Shown here piece by piece: positions 50,641 through 58,642 of a DNA stretch of 64,000 bases (position 1 is its first letter; the number at the start of each line of letters is the position of its first letter). The stretch spans positions 186,001 through 250,000 of the forward strand of contig CANKXX010000006.1 in the NCBI GenBank assembly GCA_947487835.1, read 5' to 3'. This DNA comes from an uncultured Microbacteriaceae bacterium. GTDB lineage: Bacteria; Actinomycetota; Actinomycetes; Actinomycetales; Microbacteriaceae. The notes beneath the pieces are model-generated. The model did no database searches and was not told where the DNA came from. It was given only the letters and a program-made list of their open reading frames with translations. The translations under genes and the position numbers were made by a program.

Positions 50641-51819
50641 ATGAGCGCCTCCCCGGCCCCGGCCGGCCGGCCGGGAGTCCGGCGCCGCGGCATCCGCTCG
50701 GGCGAGGCCGTCTCCGGGTGGCTGTTCGTCGCCCCGATCCTGGTGATCCTCGGGCTCTTCCTCGCCGTGCCCGTCGGCATGGCGCTCTGGGTCAGCTTCT
50801 CCGACTGGACCGGGCGCGGCAGCCCGTTCTCCTCGAACGTGAACTTCATCGGGGTGGACAACTACGCCGCCCTGCTGTCCGGCGGTGGTCTCGCCGAGCA
50901 GGACTTCGGCACGTCGCTGCGGAACAACGCCTGGTACGTCGTCTTCGTCGTGCCCCTGCAGACCGCGCTCGCGCTGCTGCTCGCGGTGCTCGTCAATCGC
51001 GGCGTGCTCCGCGGCCGCGGGTTCTTCCGCACGGCCTTCTACTTCCCGTCCGTCACGAGCTCCGTCGCGATCACGGTGCTCTGGCTGTTCCTCTTCGGCG
51101 CGAGCGGCGCGGTCAACAAGCTGCTCTCCTACCTCGGCGTCGAGGGGCCCAACTGGTTCAGCGACCCGCGCGGGATCGTGCACAACCTGCTCGCCCTCGT
51201 GGGCGTGACCGAGGGGCCCGCCTTCCTCACGGGGACCGACGCCCTCGGCGTGTCCCTGTGGCAGTGGCTCGCCGGGCCGTCCGTCGCCATGTTCGCGCTG
51301 ATCCTGCTCGCGGTCTTCACCACGAGCGGCACCTTCATGCTGCTGTTCATCGCGGCGCTGCAGAACCTCAGCGAGGAGGTCGACGAGGCGGCGATGGTCG
51401 ACGGTGCGTCCTCCTGGCAGCGCTTCTGGCGCATCACGCTTCCCCAGCTGCGGCCGACGCTGTTCACGGTGCTCACCCTGGGGCTCATCGGCACCTGGCA
51501 GGTGTTCGACCAGATCTACACCGGCACCCAGGGCGGTCCGGGCAAGACCACGCTCACGCCCGCCTACCTCTCCTACACGTCGGCCTTCGGCGCGCAGGAC
51601 TGGGGCAGGGGCGCCGCCATCGCCTTCGTGCTGTTCGTCATCATCATCGCGTTCACCCTCCTGCAGCGCTGGGTGCTGCGGGACCGCGCCGTGTCGAAGC
51701 GCCGCATGCGCGGCTACGAGATTCCCGCCGCCGCGGCAGGAAGCGCGATCGGCGCGGGGGCGGCCGTCGCCTCCCGCAGCACGGACGGCACCGGGAACTC
51801 CGGAAAGGACCTGTCATGA
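50641..51819 (+). CDS. ABC transporter sugar permease, MalF type (second importer)
   Basis: A 392-residue permease. The membrane helices start at about residue 25, and an insert of about 45 residues lies between helices in the middle (GVEGPNWFSDPRGIVHNLLA). The EAA loop reads EVDEAAMVDGASSWQRFWRIT at about residues 243-263. The long cytoplasmic C-terminal tail is Ala/Gly/Ser-rich. It starts at ATG 43 bases after the binding protein. Its stop overlaps the next permease start (ATGA). Confidence 0.92.
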   Translation: MSASPAPAGRPGVRRRGIRSGEAVSGWLFVAPILVILGLFLAVPVGMALWVSFSDWTGRGSPFSSNVNFIGVDNYAALLSGGGLAEQDFGTSLRNNAWYVVFVVPLQTALALLLAVLVNRGVLRGRGFFRTAFYFPSVTSSVAITVLWLFLFGASGAVNKLLSYLGVEGPNWFSDPRGIVHNLLALVGVTEGPAFLTGTDALGVSLWQWLAGPSVAMFALILLAVFTTSGTFMLLFIAALQNLSEEVDEAAMVDGASSWQRFWRITLPQLRPTLFTVLTLGLIGTWQVFDQIYTGTQGGPGKTTLTPAYLSYTSAFGAQDWGRGAAIAFVLFVIIIAFTLLQRWVLRDRAVSKRRMRGYEIPAAAAGSAIGAGAAVASRSTDGTGNSGKDLS

Positions 51820-52730
51820 GCGTCACCGTCCAGGACCCGCCGGCCGCCGCGCCGGCGCCCGCCACCGGACCGGGACCGCGTCGCGCTCCCGCCGGCCGAC
51901 GCGGGCGGGGCTCCGTCGCATCGGCGTTCCTCTACGCCGTGCTCACCGTCATCGCGATCATCTATATCGCCCCGTTCCTCATCGACGTCGCGACGTCGTT
52001 CAAGACGGATGCCGAGGCGGCGCGGGACCCGCTCTCGCTCGTGCCGCAGACCTGGACGAGCGCGGCCTACGAGCGCTTGTTCCTCAACTCGGACTTCCCG
52101 ACCTGGTTCGCGAACTCCGCCGTGGTGACGGTCTTCGTGACGATGGGCCGGGTGTTCTTCAACTCGCTCGCCGGCTACGCCCTCGCGCGCCTGCAGTTCC
52201 GCGGGCGCGGTCTGGTGTTCGCGGCCCTCGTCGCCGTCATGGCCGTACCGAGCGTCGTGCTGCTCATCCCGAAGTTCCTCGTGATCAACCAGCTCGGCAT
52301 CTACGACTCCTACGCGGGCATGACCATTCCGCTGCTCGCCGACGCGGCGGGGGTGTTCATCATGAAGAACTTCTTCGAGTCGATCCCGGTCAGCGTCGAG
52401 GAGCAGGCGCGCATCGACGGCGCCGGCACCTTCCGCGTGTTCTGGTCGGTCGTGCTGCCGATGGCGCGTCCCGCCCTCATCACGATCATCATCCTGTCGT
52501 TCCAGGGTTCCTGGAACGAGCTGGCCCACTTCATCGTCGCCACCCAGGACCCCGCGCTCACGACGCTGACCAAGGGCGTCGCGTCGCTCGCGAGCGGTCA
52601 GCTCAGCCAGGGCACCCAGTACCCGCTGAAGCTCGCCGCCGCGGCCATCATGACCATCCCGGTCGCGGTGATGTTCTTTCTCTTCCAGAAGCGCATCATG
52701 AACACCACCGAGGGGGCGGAGAAGGGCTAG
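51816..52730 (+). CDS. ABC transporter sugar permease, MalG type (second importer)
   Basis: A 304-residue permease with six membrane helices after a Pro/Ala-rich cytoplasmic N terminus. The EAA loop reads VEEQARIDGAGTFRVFWSVV at about residues 198-218. It is coupled to the MalF partner by an ATGA overlap. No ATPase gene follows. Its stop codon overlaps the stop of the convergent APC transporter gene in the tetranucleotide CTAG. Confidence 0.93.
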   Translation: MSVTVQDPPAAAPAPATGPGPRRAPAGRRGRGSVASAFLYAVLTVIAIIYIAPFLIDVATSFKTDAEAARDPLSLVPQTWTSAAYERLFLNSDFPTWFANSAVVTVFVTMGRVFFNSLAGYALARLQFRGRGLVFAALVAVMAVPSVVLLIPKFLVINQLGIYDSYAGMTIPLLADAAGVFIMKNFFESIPVSVEEQARIDGAGTFRVFWSVVLPMARPALITIIILSFQGSWNELAHFIVATQDPALTTLTKGVASLASGQLSQGTQYPLKLAAAAIMTIPVAVMFFLFQKRIMNTTEGAEKG

Positions 52731-54841
52731 CGGCGCGAGCCGCCGCGCTTGCGCTTCCCGGCACCCGGCGTCTTCTGCTGCACCGGACGACCGCCCTGCA
52801 CCCCGGCCGCGGGGTCGAGGGCCTTCCGCGGGACCGGGCGCCGGGGCTCGCCGCGGCGCTCCTGACCCGGGATCGGGCGGGAGCGCCGGCCGTAGAGCAG
52901 CTCGGACGAGTCGAGCAGCCACGGCACGAGCGAGATCGTGACGCCGTGCACGAGCATCAGCTTCTGGCGGATGCGGCGGGCCTTGTGGTTGTGCAGCAGG
53001 TTCTCCCACCAGTGCCCCACGATGTAGATGGGCGTGTACACGGTGACCACCTCGGGGCCGTGCTCCTGGCGGTGCGCCTTGATGTAGCGGATGAGCGGGT
53101 AGCTGATGTCGCGGTACGGCGACTCGACGACCCGGAGCGGGATCTGGATGTTCTGCTGTTTCCACTCCGCGAGGAGCTTCGCCGTCGACGCGTCGTCGAT
53201 CGAGACGTGCACCGCCTCGAGGCTCTGGTGCCGAGCGGCGATGGCGTAGTCGAGCGCCTTCAGGGTCGGCTTCTGCATGCGCCCCACGAGCACGACCGCG
53301 TGGTCGCCCTCGGAGCCGAACGTGGTGACCGGGTCGACCTCGATCTCCTTCTCCACGTCGCGGTAGTAGCGGTTCACGCCGAGCATCAGCAGGAACAGCA
53401 CCGGCATGATCGCGAAGACGAGCCACGCACCGTGGGCGAACTTCGTGATGGTGACGACGATCAGCACGCTCGCGGTGAGGAGCGCCCCGAACGCGTTGAT
53501 GGCGAGCCCGCGCATCACCTCGCCCCGGTTGGTGCAGCCCTCCTTGAGCATCCGGAGCCAGTGCCGCACCATGCCGGTCTGCCCGAGGGTGAAGGAGACG
53601 AAGACGCCGATGATGTACAGCTGGATGAGGTCGGTGAGGCTCGCCTGGTAGACGATCAGGATCACGATCGCGGCGAGGGCCAGCAGCAGCATGCCGTTGG
53701 AGTAGACGAGACGGTCGCCCCGGGTCGAGAGCGACTTAGGCGCGTACGAGTCCTTGGCCAGCACCGAGCCGAGCAGCGGGAAGCCGTTGAACGCGGTGTT
53801 CGCCGCGAGCAGCAGCACGGCGGCGGTGGTCGCCTGGATCAGGTAGAAGAGGACCGAGCCCTGCCCGAAGGTCGCCGCGGCGACCTGCGCCATGAGGCTC
53901 TGCTGCGGGTCGGTGGCGCAGGCCTCCCAGCCGATCAGGTCGCACGGCTCCTCGGCGTAGTGCACGCGGGAGACGAGGGCGAGCGTCACGAGGCCCACGA
54001 ACAGCACGATCGCCGTGCCGCCCATGATCACGAGGGTCGTCTGCGCGTTGCGCACCTTCGGGGTCCGGAACGCGGGGACGCCGTTCGAGATGGCCTCGAC
54101 GCCGGTGAGGGCGCTGCAGCCGCTCGAGAACGCGCGCAGCAGCAGCAGGATGAATGCGGCCTGAGTGATGTGCTCGTGCGGCTCCACGGTGTAGGCCGCC
54201 GACTCCGCGATGGGCGCGTCGCCGAGCACCGTGCGCACGAGACCGGTGACGATCATCACGAACACGCTGCCGATGAACAGGTAGGTGGGCAGGGCGAACG
54301 CCTTGCTCGATTCGCTGACGCCGCGCAGGTTGACCGCCGCGAGCACGATGACGAAGAAGACCGCGAGCTCCACCCGCAGGGGCGCCAGCTCGGGCACCGC
54401 CGAGATGATGTTGTCCACGCCGCTCGCGACGGACACGGCCACGGTGAGGATGTAGTCGACGAGCAGCGCGGACGCCACGACCAGGCCGGCCTTCTCGCCC
54501 AGGTTGCGGTGGGCGACCTCGTAGTCGCCGCCACCGCTGGGGTACGCCTTGATGAGCTGCCGGTAGCTGGCCACCACCACGACGAGCAGGAGCACGACCG
54601 CGGCGGCGACCCACGGCGCGAAGCTCAGGAACGCGAGGCCGCCGAGCGTCAGGATGAGGAGCAGTTCCTGCGGAGCGTAGGCCACCGAGGAGAGCGGGTC
54701 GCTGGCGAAGATGGGGAGGGCGAGATGCTTGGGGAGGAGCTGTCCGTCGAGCTTGTCGCTCGGGAGCTTCTCGCCGATGAAGAAACGCTTGGCTGAACGC
54801 GTCTCCTCGGGGGAGGTGTCCGAAATCACGAGGGTTGACAC
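52727..54841 (-). CDS. APC superfamily amino acid/potassium permease-like transporter
   Basis: A 704-residue protein with about 12 membrane helices and a cytoplasmic C-terminal region of about 200 residues. The amino-acid permease motif lies at the start of TM1 (LPIFASDPLSSVAYAPQELL), followed by YPSGGGDYEVAHRNLGEKAG. The C-terminal part includes a universal-stress-like fold (AVVLVGRMQKPTLKALDYAI) and ends in a basic tail. It resembles actinobacterial APC permeases of the YcaM/KimA-like kind. KimA is a potassium importer, so potassium is a possible substrate. The GTG at 54841 was chosen for its CGGAG; an ATG at 54952 is the alternative. Confidence 0.8.
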   Translation of the reverse strand: MSTLVISDTSPEETRSAKRFFIGEKLPSDKLDGQLLPKHLALPIFASDPLSSVAYAPQELLLILTLGGLAFLSFAPWVAAAVVLLLVVVVASYRQLIKAYPSGGGDYEVAHRNLGEKAGLVVASALLVDYILTVAVSVASGVDNIISAVPELAPLRVELAVFFVIVLAAVNLRGVSESSKAFALPTYLFIGSVFVMIVTGLVRTVLGDAPIAESAAYTVEPHEHITQAAFILLLLRAFSSGCSALTGVEAISNGVPAFRTPKVRNAQTTLVIMGGTAIVLFVGLVTLALVSRVHYAEEPCDLIGWEACATDPQQSLMAQVAAATFGQGSVLFYLIQATTAAVLLLAANTAFNGFPLLGSVLAKDSYAPKSLSTRGDRLVYSNGMLLLALAAIVILIVYQASLTDLIQLYIIGVFVSFTLGQTGMVRHWLRMLKEGCTNRGEVMRGLAINAFGALLTASVLIVVTITKFAHGAWLVFAIMPVLFLLMLGVNRYYRDVEKEIEVDPVTTFGSEGDHAVVLVGRMQKPTLKALDYAIAARHQSLEAVHVSIDDASTAKLLAEWKQQNIQIPLRVVESPYRDISYPLIRYIKAHRQEHGPEVVTVYTPIYIVGHWWENLLHNHKARRIRQKLMLVHGVTISLVPWLLDSSELLYGRRSRPIPGQERRGEPRRPVPRKALDPAAGVQGGRPVQQKTPGAGKRKRGGSRR

Positions 54842-54941
54842 TACTCCGTTGACCCCGTAGCACAAGAGCCATTTCCACGCTGGGGCAATGCGGGGAGCGA
54901 CGCCCTCTGTGCGGGGGAGGTCCGGCGAGCGGACCGGTTCG

Positions 54942-54982
54942 TAGAATGGCATCCGGGTGCGGGCGTGCCGGTTCCCGGGAAC
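54942..54982 (+). promoter_or_regulatory. -10 hexamer and perfect palindrome upstream of the ThuA-like gene
   Basis: TAGAAT at 54942-54947 fits a -10. The perfect 12-base palindrome GTTCCCGGGAAC at 54971-54982 lies in the leader, 12 bases before the GTG start at 54994, and could be an operator. Confidence 0.4.
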
Positions 54983-54993
54983 GGAGCTGGGCC

Positions 54994-55710
54994 GTGAAGA
55001 AGATCGTCGTGCTCGCCGGGGACGGCGAGTACGAATCCCACCGCACGATGCGCTCGCTGGCCGGCCGCGTGCGCGACCAGCACGACGTCGTGGTCGACGT
55101 CCGCGTCGCGGAGCCGATCGAGGACATGCCCGACTTCCCGTCGTCGAGCTTCGGCGATCTCTCTCCCCTCGAGGACGCGGACCTCGTCCTCCTCTACACG
55201 CGCTTCCGGGTGCTGCCGGAAGCGGAGCTGTCGGCGATCGCGCGGTTCGTCGATCGCGGCGGTGACCTGTTCGCCCTGCGCACGGCCAATCACGCCTTCC
55301 GGCCGGTGCCGGGATCCGTCATGGCGGACTGGGCCGCCCGTTTCGCGGACGAGGTGCTCGGCTCCGCCTGGACCCGGCACCACGGCCACTCCTCCTCGAC
55401 CGAGGTGTCCGTCGCCGCGGACCACTGGATCACCGGCGGCGTGCCGGCGCGCTTCGCCGTGCGCTCCTGGCTGTACGAGACGCATCCGCCCGCCGACGCG
55501 CTGGTGCTGCTGCACGGCGAGCCCGTGGCGCCGGAGGACCGGCCCGTGCCGTCGCCGGTCGCCTGGGTGCGGGAGCGGGGGGATCAGCGCATCTTCTACT
55601 GTTCCCTCGGCCACCAGGAGGACATGGAGCAGGACGAGGTGCGCACCGTGCTCGACAACGCCGTCGCGTGGTGCCTGCATCTCGAGCTCGTGCCGGACCG
55701 GGCCTCCTGA
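54994..55710 (+). CDS. ThuA-like domain protein
   Basis: A 238-residue protein of the ThuA-like, glutamine-amidotransferase-like fold. It has VLAGDGEYESHRTMRSLAGR at the start, SPLEDADLVLLYTRFRVLP, then ALRTANHAF and IFYCSLGHQEDMEQDEVRTV. The ThuA group has been linked to trehalose or disaccharide use, but the exact reaction is unclear. The GTG at 54994 follows GGAGC. Its 3' end overlaps the FUSC-like gene by about 43 bases, so the two may be cotranscribed. Confidence 0.78.
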   Translation: MKKIVVLAGDGEYESHRTMRSLAGRVRDQHDVVVDVRVAEPIEDMPDFPSSSFGDLSPLEDADLVLLYTRFRVLPEAELSAIARFVDRGGDLFALRTANHAFRPVPGSVMADWAARFADEVLGSAWTRHHGHSSSTEVSVAADHWITGGVPARFAVRSWLYETHPPADALVLLHGEPVAPEDRPVPSPVAWVRERGDQRIFYCSLGHQEDMEQDEVRTVLDNAVAWCLHLELVPDRAS

Positions 55711-56762
55711 GCGTCGCGGGCGGCATCGGCCGCAGTCTCGTCTCCTTCGCCCCCTCCGGGCCGCGCTGGCCCGTCGGCCTGCAGGCCGCCCTGGCCATCT
55801 CGATCCCCGTCGCGGTCGGAACCCTCGCGGGAAACACCGGGCTCGGCATCCAGGCGTCGATGGGCGCGTTCACCGCGCTCTACGGCACCCGGCTCGCGCC
55901 GCTCGACCGGCTGCGCATGCTGCCGGTCGTCGCGCTGGGGTTCGTGATCACGGTCGCCTCCGGCGTGCTGTTCTCGGCGACCGCCGTCTCCTCGGTGCTC
56001 GGGCTGATCCTGGTGGGTTCGGCCGCCGTCGTGCTCTGCCAGGGCTTCCGGGTCGGGCCGCCGGGTCCGCTGATGTTCGTGCTCGGCTACGGCGCCGCGA
56101 CCCTCGTCGCCGCGCCGCGGGAGCACGGCGGGGCGGGCCTCGACGGCGGGCGGCTCGTCCTGCTCGTGGCCGCGGGCTGCGTGCTCGCCTACGCCCTCGT
56201 CGCGTCGGGGCTGCTGTTCCCCGCCGTAGCGAGGCGGCGTGGGGAGCCCACCCCGGTGCGGCGGGTGCTCGGCGGGTTCGCGCTGGCCGGGGAGGCGCGC
56301 ATCGTGACCGTCCGCCTCCTTGTCGTCGTCACCGCGACCGCGGTGGTGAGCCTGCCGCTCGGCATCCACCGCGGCTACTGGATCACCTCGGCCGCGATCG
56401 CGATCGTCGGCGCGGGGGCCGGACGCCGGATCACGGCCACCCGGGCGGTGCACCGCGTGCTCGGCACGCTGGTCGGCTCGGCGCTCGTTCTCGTGGTCGC
56501 CCTGATCTCCCCGGCGGGTCTCGTGCTCGCCCTTTTGCTCGGGGTCCTCCAGTTCGGCGTCGAGCTGCTCGTCACGCGGCACTACGCGCTCGCGCTCGTG
56601 CTGATCACGCCGCTCGCCATCACGGTCGGCACCGCGGCGGCCGGGGTGAGCCCGGACGCCGTGCTGGGGGAGCGCATCGTCGACACCCTGCTCGGCGCCG
56701 CGATCGCCCTGCTCGCGCTCCTCGCGCTCCCCGGGCGGCGGCGGAGCGCCCCACGCGCTTAG
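55668..56762 (+). CDS. FUSC family membrane protein
   Basis: A protein of about 364 residues with two blocks of membrane helices separated by a hydrophilic stretch (AVARRRGEPTPVRRVLGGF). The repeated pattern, RWPVGLQAALAISIPVAVGT in the first half and HRGYWITSAAIAIVGAGAGR in the second, is typical of the FUSC/aromatic acid exporter family. The start is unclear. GTG at 55668 or 55671 would overlap the ThuA-like gene, and no other ATG or GTG follows before the first helix. The substrate is unknown. Confidence 0.75.
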   Translation: MVPASRARAGPGLLSVAGGIGRSLVSFAPSGPRWPVGLQAALAISIPVAVGTLAGNTGLGIQASMGAFTALYGTRLAPLDRLRMLPVVALGFVITVASGVLFSATAVSSVLGLILVGSAAVVLCQGFRVGPPGPLMFVLGYGAATLVAAPREHGGAGLDGGRLVLLVAAGCVLAYALVASGLLFPAVARRRGEPTPVRRVLGGFALAGEARIVTVRLLVVVTATAVVSLPLGIHRGYWITSAAIAIVGAGAGRRITATRAVHRVLGTLVGSALVLVVALISPAGLVLALLLGVLQFGVELLVTRHYALALVLITPLAITVGTAAAGVSPDAVLGERIVDTLLGAAIALLALLALPGRRRSAPRA

Positions 56763-56847
56763 CGCGCCACCCCGCGCTGCCCCTGTCCCTGTCCCTGCCC
56801 CTGTCCCTGCCCCTGCCTTGCCCAGCCCCTGCCCCGCCCCTCCTGCC

Positions 56848-56910
56848 CCTGCCCAGGCAGCGGCATCGTGCCCAGGTAAAAGCTGGGCAGGAATCCCCTG
56901 CCTGGGCAGG
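56848..56910. repeat. 63-bp hairpin element, copy 2, between convergent genes
   Basis: The left arm begins CCTGCCCAGGCAG and the right arm ends CTGCCTGGGCAGG, as in copy 1 at 19120. The inner parts differ in sequence but still pair (CCCAG with CTGGG around the loop GTAAAAG). It sits between the FUSC-like and PadR genes, which converge. A CCCTGT/CCCTGC hexamer run (56777-56850) precedes it, as in copy 1. A 25-bp direct repeat (GAGCGGGGGAAGGAACCGGG) follows. Confidence 0.88.
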
Positions 56911-57013
56911 AGCGGGGGAAGGAACCGGGGGCAGGAGCGGGGGAAGGAACCGGGGGAGGGGCCGCGCTGTCCCGGCCGGCCCCGCGTCGTCCCGCTGCCG
57001 CGTCCCGCCGGGG

Positions 57014-57628
57014 CTAGCCCAGGCGGTCGAGCAGGTCCGCCCGCACCCGCGCCAGCTCGGCCCGTAGTCCGGGCACGACGTCGTCCGGCAAGCCGGAGCG
57101 GGTCGAGTGCACGCGGAGGTCCGTGCGCACCTGCTGGCGGAACTCGGTGAGGACCATCTCCGCCTCCCGCAGTGCGGAGGCGGTCGCCACCCGGTGCGGG
57201 TCCGGCTCGGGGGAGGGGTCCGGCGGCTGCGGATCGGCCCGCGCCTCCCGGGCGGCGGAGGCGAGGTCGGCGCGGAGACTGCGCATGGCGACGGACACGC
57301 CGCTGCGGACCTCGTCGGCGAGGCGCCGCACGGAGTCCGTCACGTCGACCTCGATGGAGTCCAGCTCGTCCTGACGCGACTCGAGCTCGGCGCGACCGGC
57401 CGCCGTGATGGCGTAGATGGTCTTGCGGCCGTCGCTCTGCTTCGAGACCAGGCCCTCGTCCTCGAGCTTCGCGAGCCGCGGATACACGGTGCCCGCGCTC
57501 GGCGTGTAGGTGCCGCCGAAACGCTCGCTCAGCGACTGGATGAGCTCGTAGCCGTGCTTCGGCGACTCGGCGAGCAGGCTCAGCAGGTAGAGGCGCAGGT
57601 GACCGTGGGCGAAGACCGGCGGCGTCAT
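57014..57628 (-). CDS. PadR family transcriptional regulator
   Basis: A 204-residue regulator. The winged helix spans residues 8-90 (HLRLYLLSLLAESPKHGYEL, GTVYPRLAKLEDEGLV, TIYAITAAG), and the C-terminal half is helical. Its ATG overlaps the stop of the DUF4097 gene upstream by four bases, so it is translated from the same message. Two copies of GATATATC in the promoter of this pair are the probable binding site. Confidence 0.9.
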   Translation of the reverse strand: MTPPVFAHGHLRLYLLSLLAESPKHGYELIQSLSERFGGTYTPSAGTVYPRLAKLEDEGLVSKQSDGRKTIYAITAAGRAELESRQDELDSIEVDVTDSVRRLADEVRSGVSVAMRSLRADLASAAREARADPQPPDPSPEPDPHRVATASALREAEMVLTEFRQQVRTDLRVHSTRSGLPDDVVPGLRAELARVRADLLDRLG

Positions 57629-58467
57629 GCCGGCGCCCCGGACCCGCCGGCGGGGAAGTCCGCGCCGGCCAGCTCGGACGTGCGGACGATCGCGATGTCG
57701 CCGGACACCGAGTTCGCGCGGATCTCGACGGCCGGTGCGCCCTCCGGGCCGGAGGTCGTGTTGTGGCCCCGCCCGCGCACGCCCCGCGTCTGCACCCCGT
57801 CGAGCTGCAGGGTGCCGCTCACGGTGTTGCCGGTGAAGTAGGTGCGGAACGCCCGCGGCAGCCGGACCGTGAGGTCGCCGCTGACCGTGCTGTTGTCCAC
57901 GGACAGGGGCGTGCCCGAGAGGTCGAGGGCGACGGACCCGTTCACGCCGTTCGCGTGGAACCGGTCGATGGCGCCGCTCGCCGTCACGTCGCCCGACACC
58001 GTGTTCGCCTCGATCTCGCCGCGGTGGTTGCGCACGGAGAACTCGCCGCTCACGGAGTTGAGGTCGATGTCGCCCTCGACCTGGTCGACGACGACGCTGC
58101 CGCTCACGGTGTTCAGCTTGGCGTCGCTGCGGATGCCGGAGACCAGCGCCTCCGCATTGACCACGCCGAGCTTCAGCTGGACCGACCGGGGCACGAGGAT
58201 GCTCACGTCAGCCCGGGCGTGGTCGCGGAACGACGCGAAGACCGAGATGAAGTTGTCCCACCGCAGCTGGGGGTGGTCGATCTCGAGCACGTCCCCGTCG
58301 ACGGCCACCTTCAGCTCCTTCCCGGAGACGCTGTGGATCTCGACGCGCGTGACCGGCTCGTCGTGCCCGATCACGTCGACCTGTCCTCCGATGAGCGAGA
58401 CCTTGAGTGCGCGGATGTTCTCGACGTCGATCACCCGCGGCTCCGATACGAACCATTGCTCCTGCAT
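57625..58467 (-). CDS. DUF4097 beta-helix protein
   Basis: A 280-residue protein of the DUF4097 family. A short N-terminal part is followed by repeated strands with the pattern NTVSGSV, NSVSGEFSV, NTVSGDVT, STVSGDLTV and NTVSGTLQL, which form a right-handed beta-helix. No signal peptide is present. The family often occurs beside PadR genes and membrane-stress genes. Its role is unknown. It starts at ATG with AGGAGC upstream and is the first gene of a pair with padR. Confidence 0.88.
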   Translation of the reverse strand: MQEQWFVSEPRVIDVENIRALKVSLIGGQVDVIGHDEPVTRVEIHSVSGKELKVAVDGDVLEIDHPQLRWDNFISVFASFRDHARADVSILVPRSVQLKLGVVNAEALVSGIRSDAKLNTVSGSVVVDQVEGDIDLNSVSGEFSVRNHRGEIEANTVSGDVTASGAIDRFHANGVNGSVALDLSGTPLSVDNSTVSGDLTVRLPRAFRTYFTGNTVSGTLQLDGVQTRGVRGRGHNTTSGPEGAPAVEIRANSVSGDIAIVRTSELAGADFPAGGSGAPA

Positions 58468-58478
58468 GATGCTCCTTC

Positions 58479-58513
58479 GCGATATATCTCGGTTTCGAGT
58501 CACGATATATCGC
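58479..58513 (-). promoter_or_regulatory. PadR operator: two GATATATC sites
   Basis: GATATATC occurs at 58481-58488 and 58504-58511, each a perfect palindrome. The whole reads CGCGATATATC, 13 bases, CGATATATCGCG-like, so the outer bases are also symmetric. The centres are 23 bp apart. This is typical of a PadR operator over a promoter and is AT-rich in a GC-rich genome. Confidence 0.7.
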
Positions 58514-58573
58514 GTTTGCTCCGCAGCGCAATGGGGATGTCGACGGAATGAGGACTTTTTCTTCAGAGCCCAC

Positions 58574-58604
58574 TTGACTCTGACGCTGCGTCAACTTCTA
58601 GCGT
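58574..58604 (+). promoter_or_regulatory. MerR-type promoter with 19-bp spacer
   Basis: TTGACT at 58574-58579 and TAGCGT at 58599-58604 are 19 bp apart. The perfect dyad TGACGC-T-GCGTCA (58581-58593) fills the spacer. The long spacer with a central dyad is the hallmark of promoters activated by MerR-family proteins. Confidence 0.75.
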
Positions 58605-58642
58605 GAGAGGCATCAGAAGTTCGACGCAGGAGAGGAGCGCTC

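Noticed and set aside
51404-54796. A very long plus-strand open frame crossing the permease and APC transporter genes
   Set aside because: It is antisense to the APC gene and frame-shifted against the permeases, with no recognisable domain.
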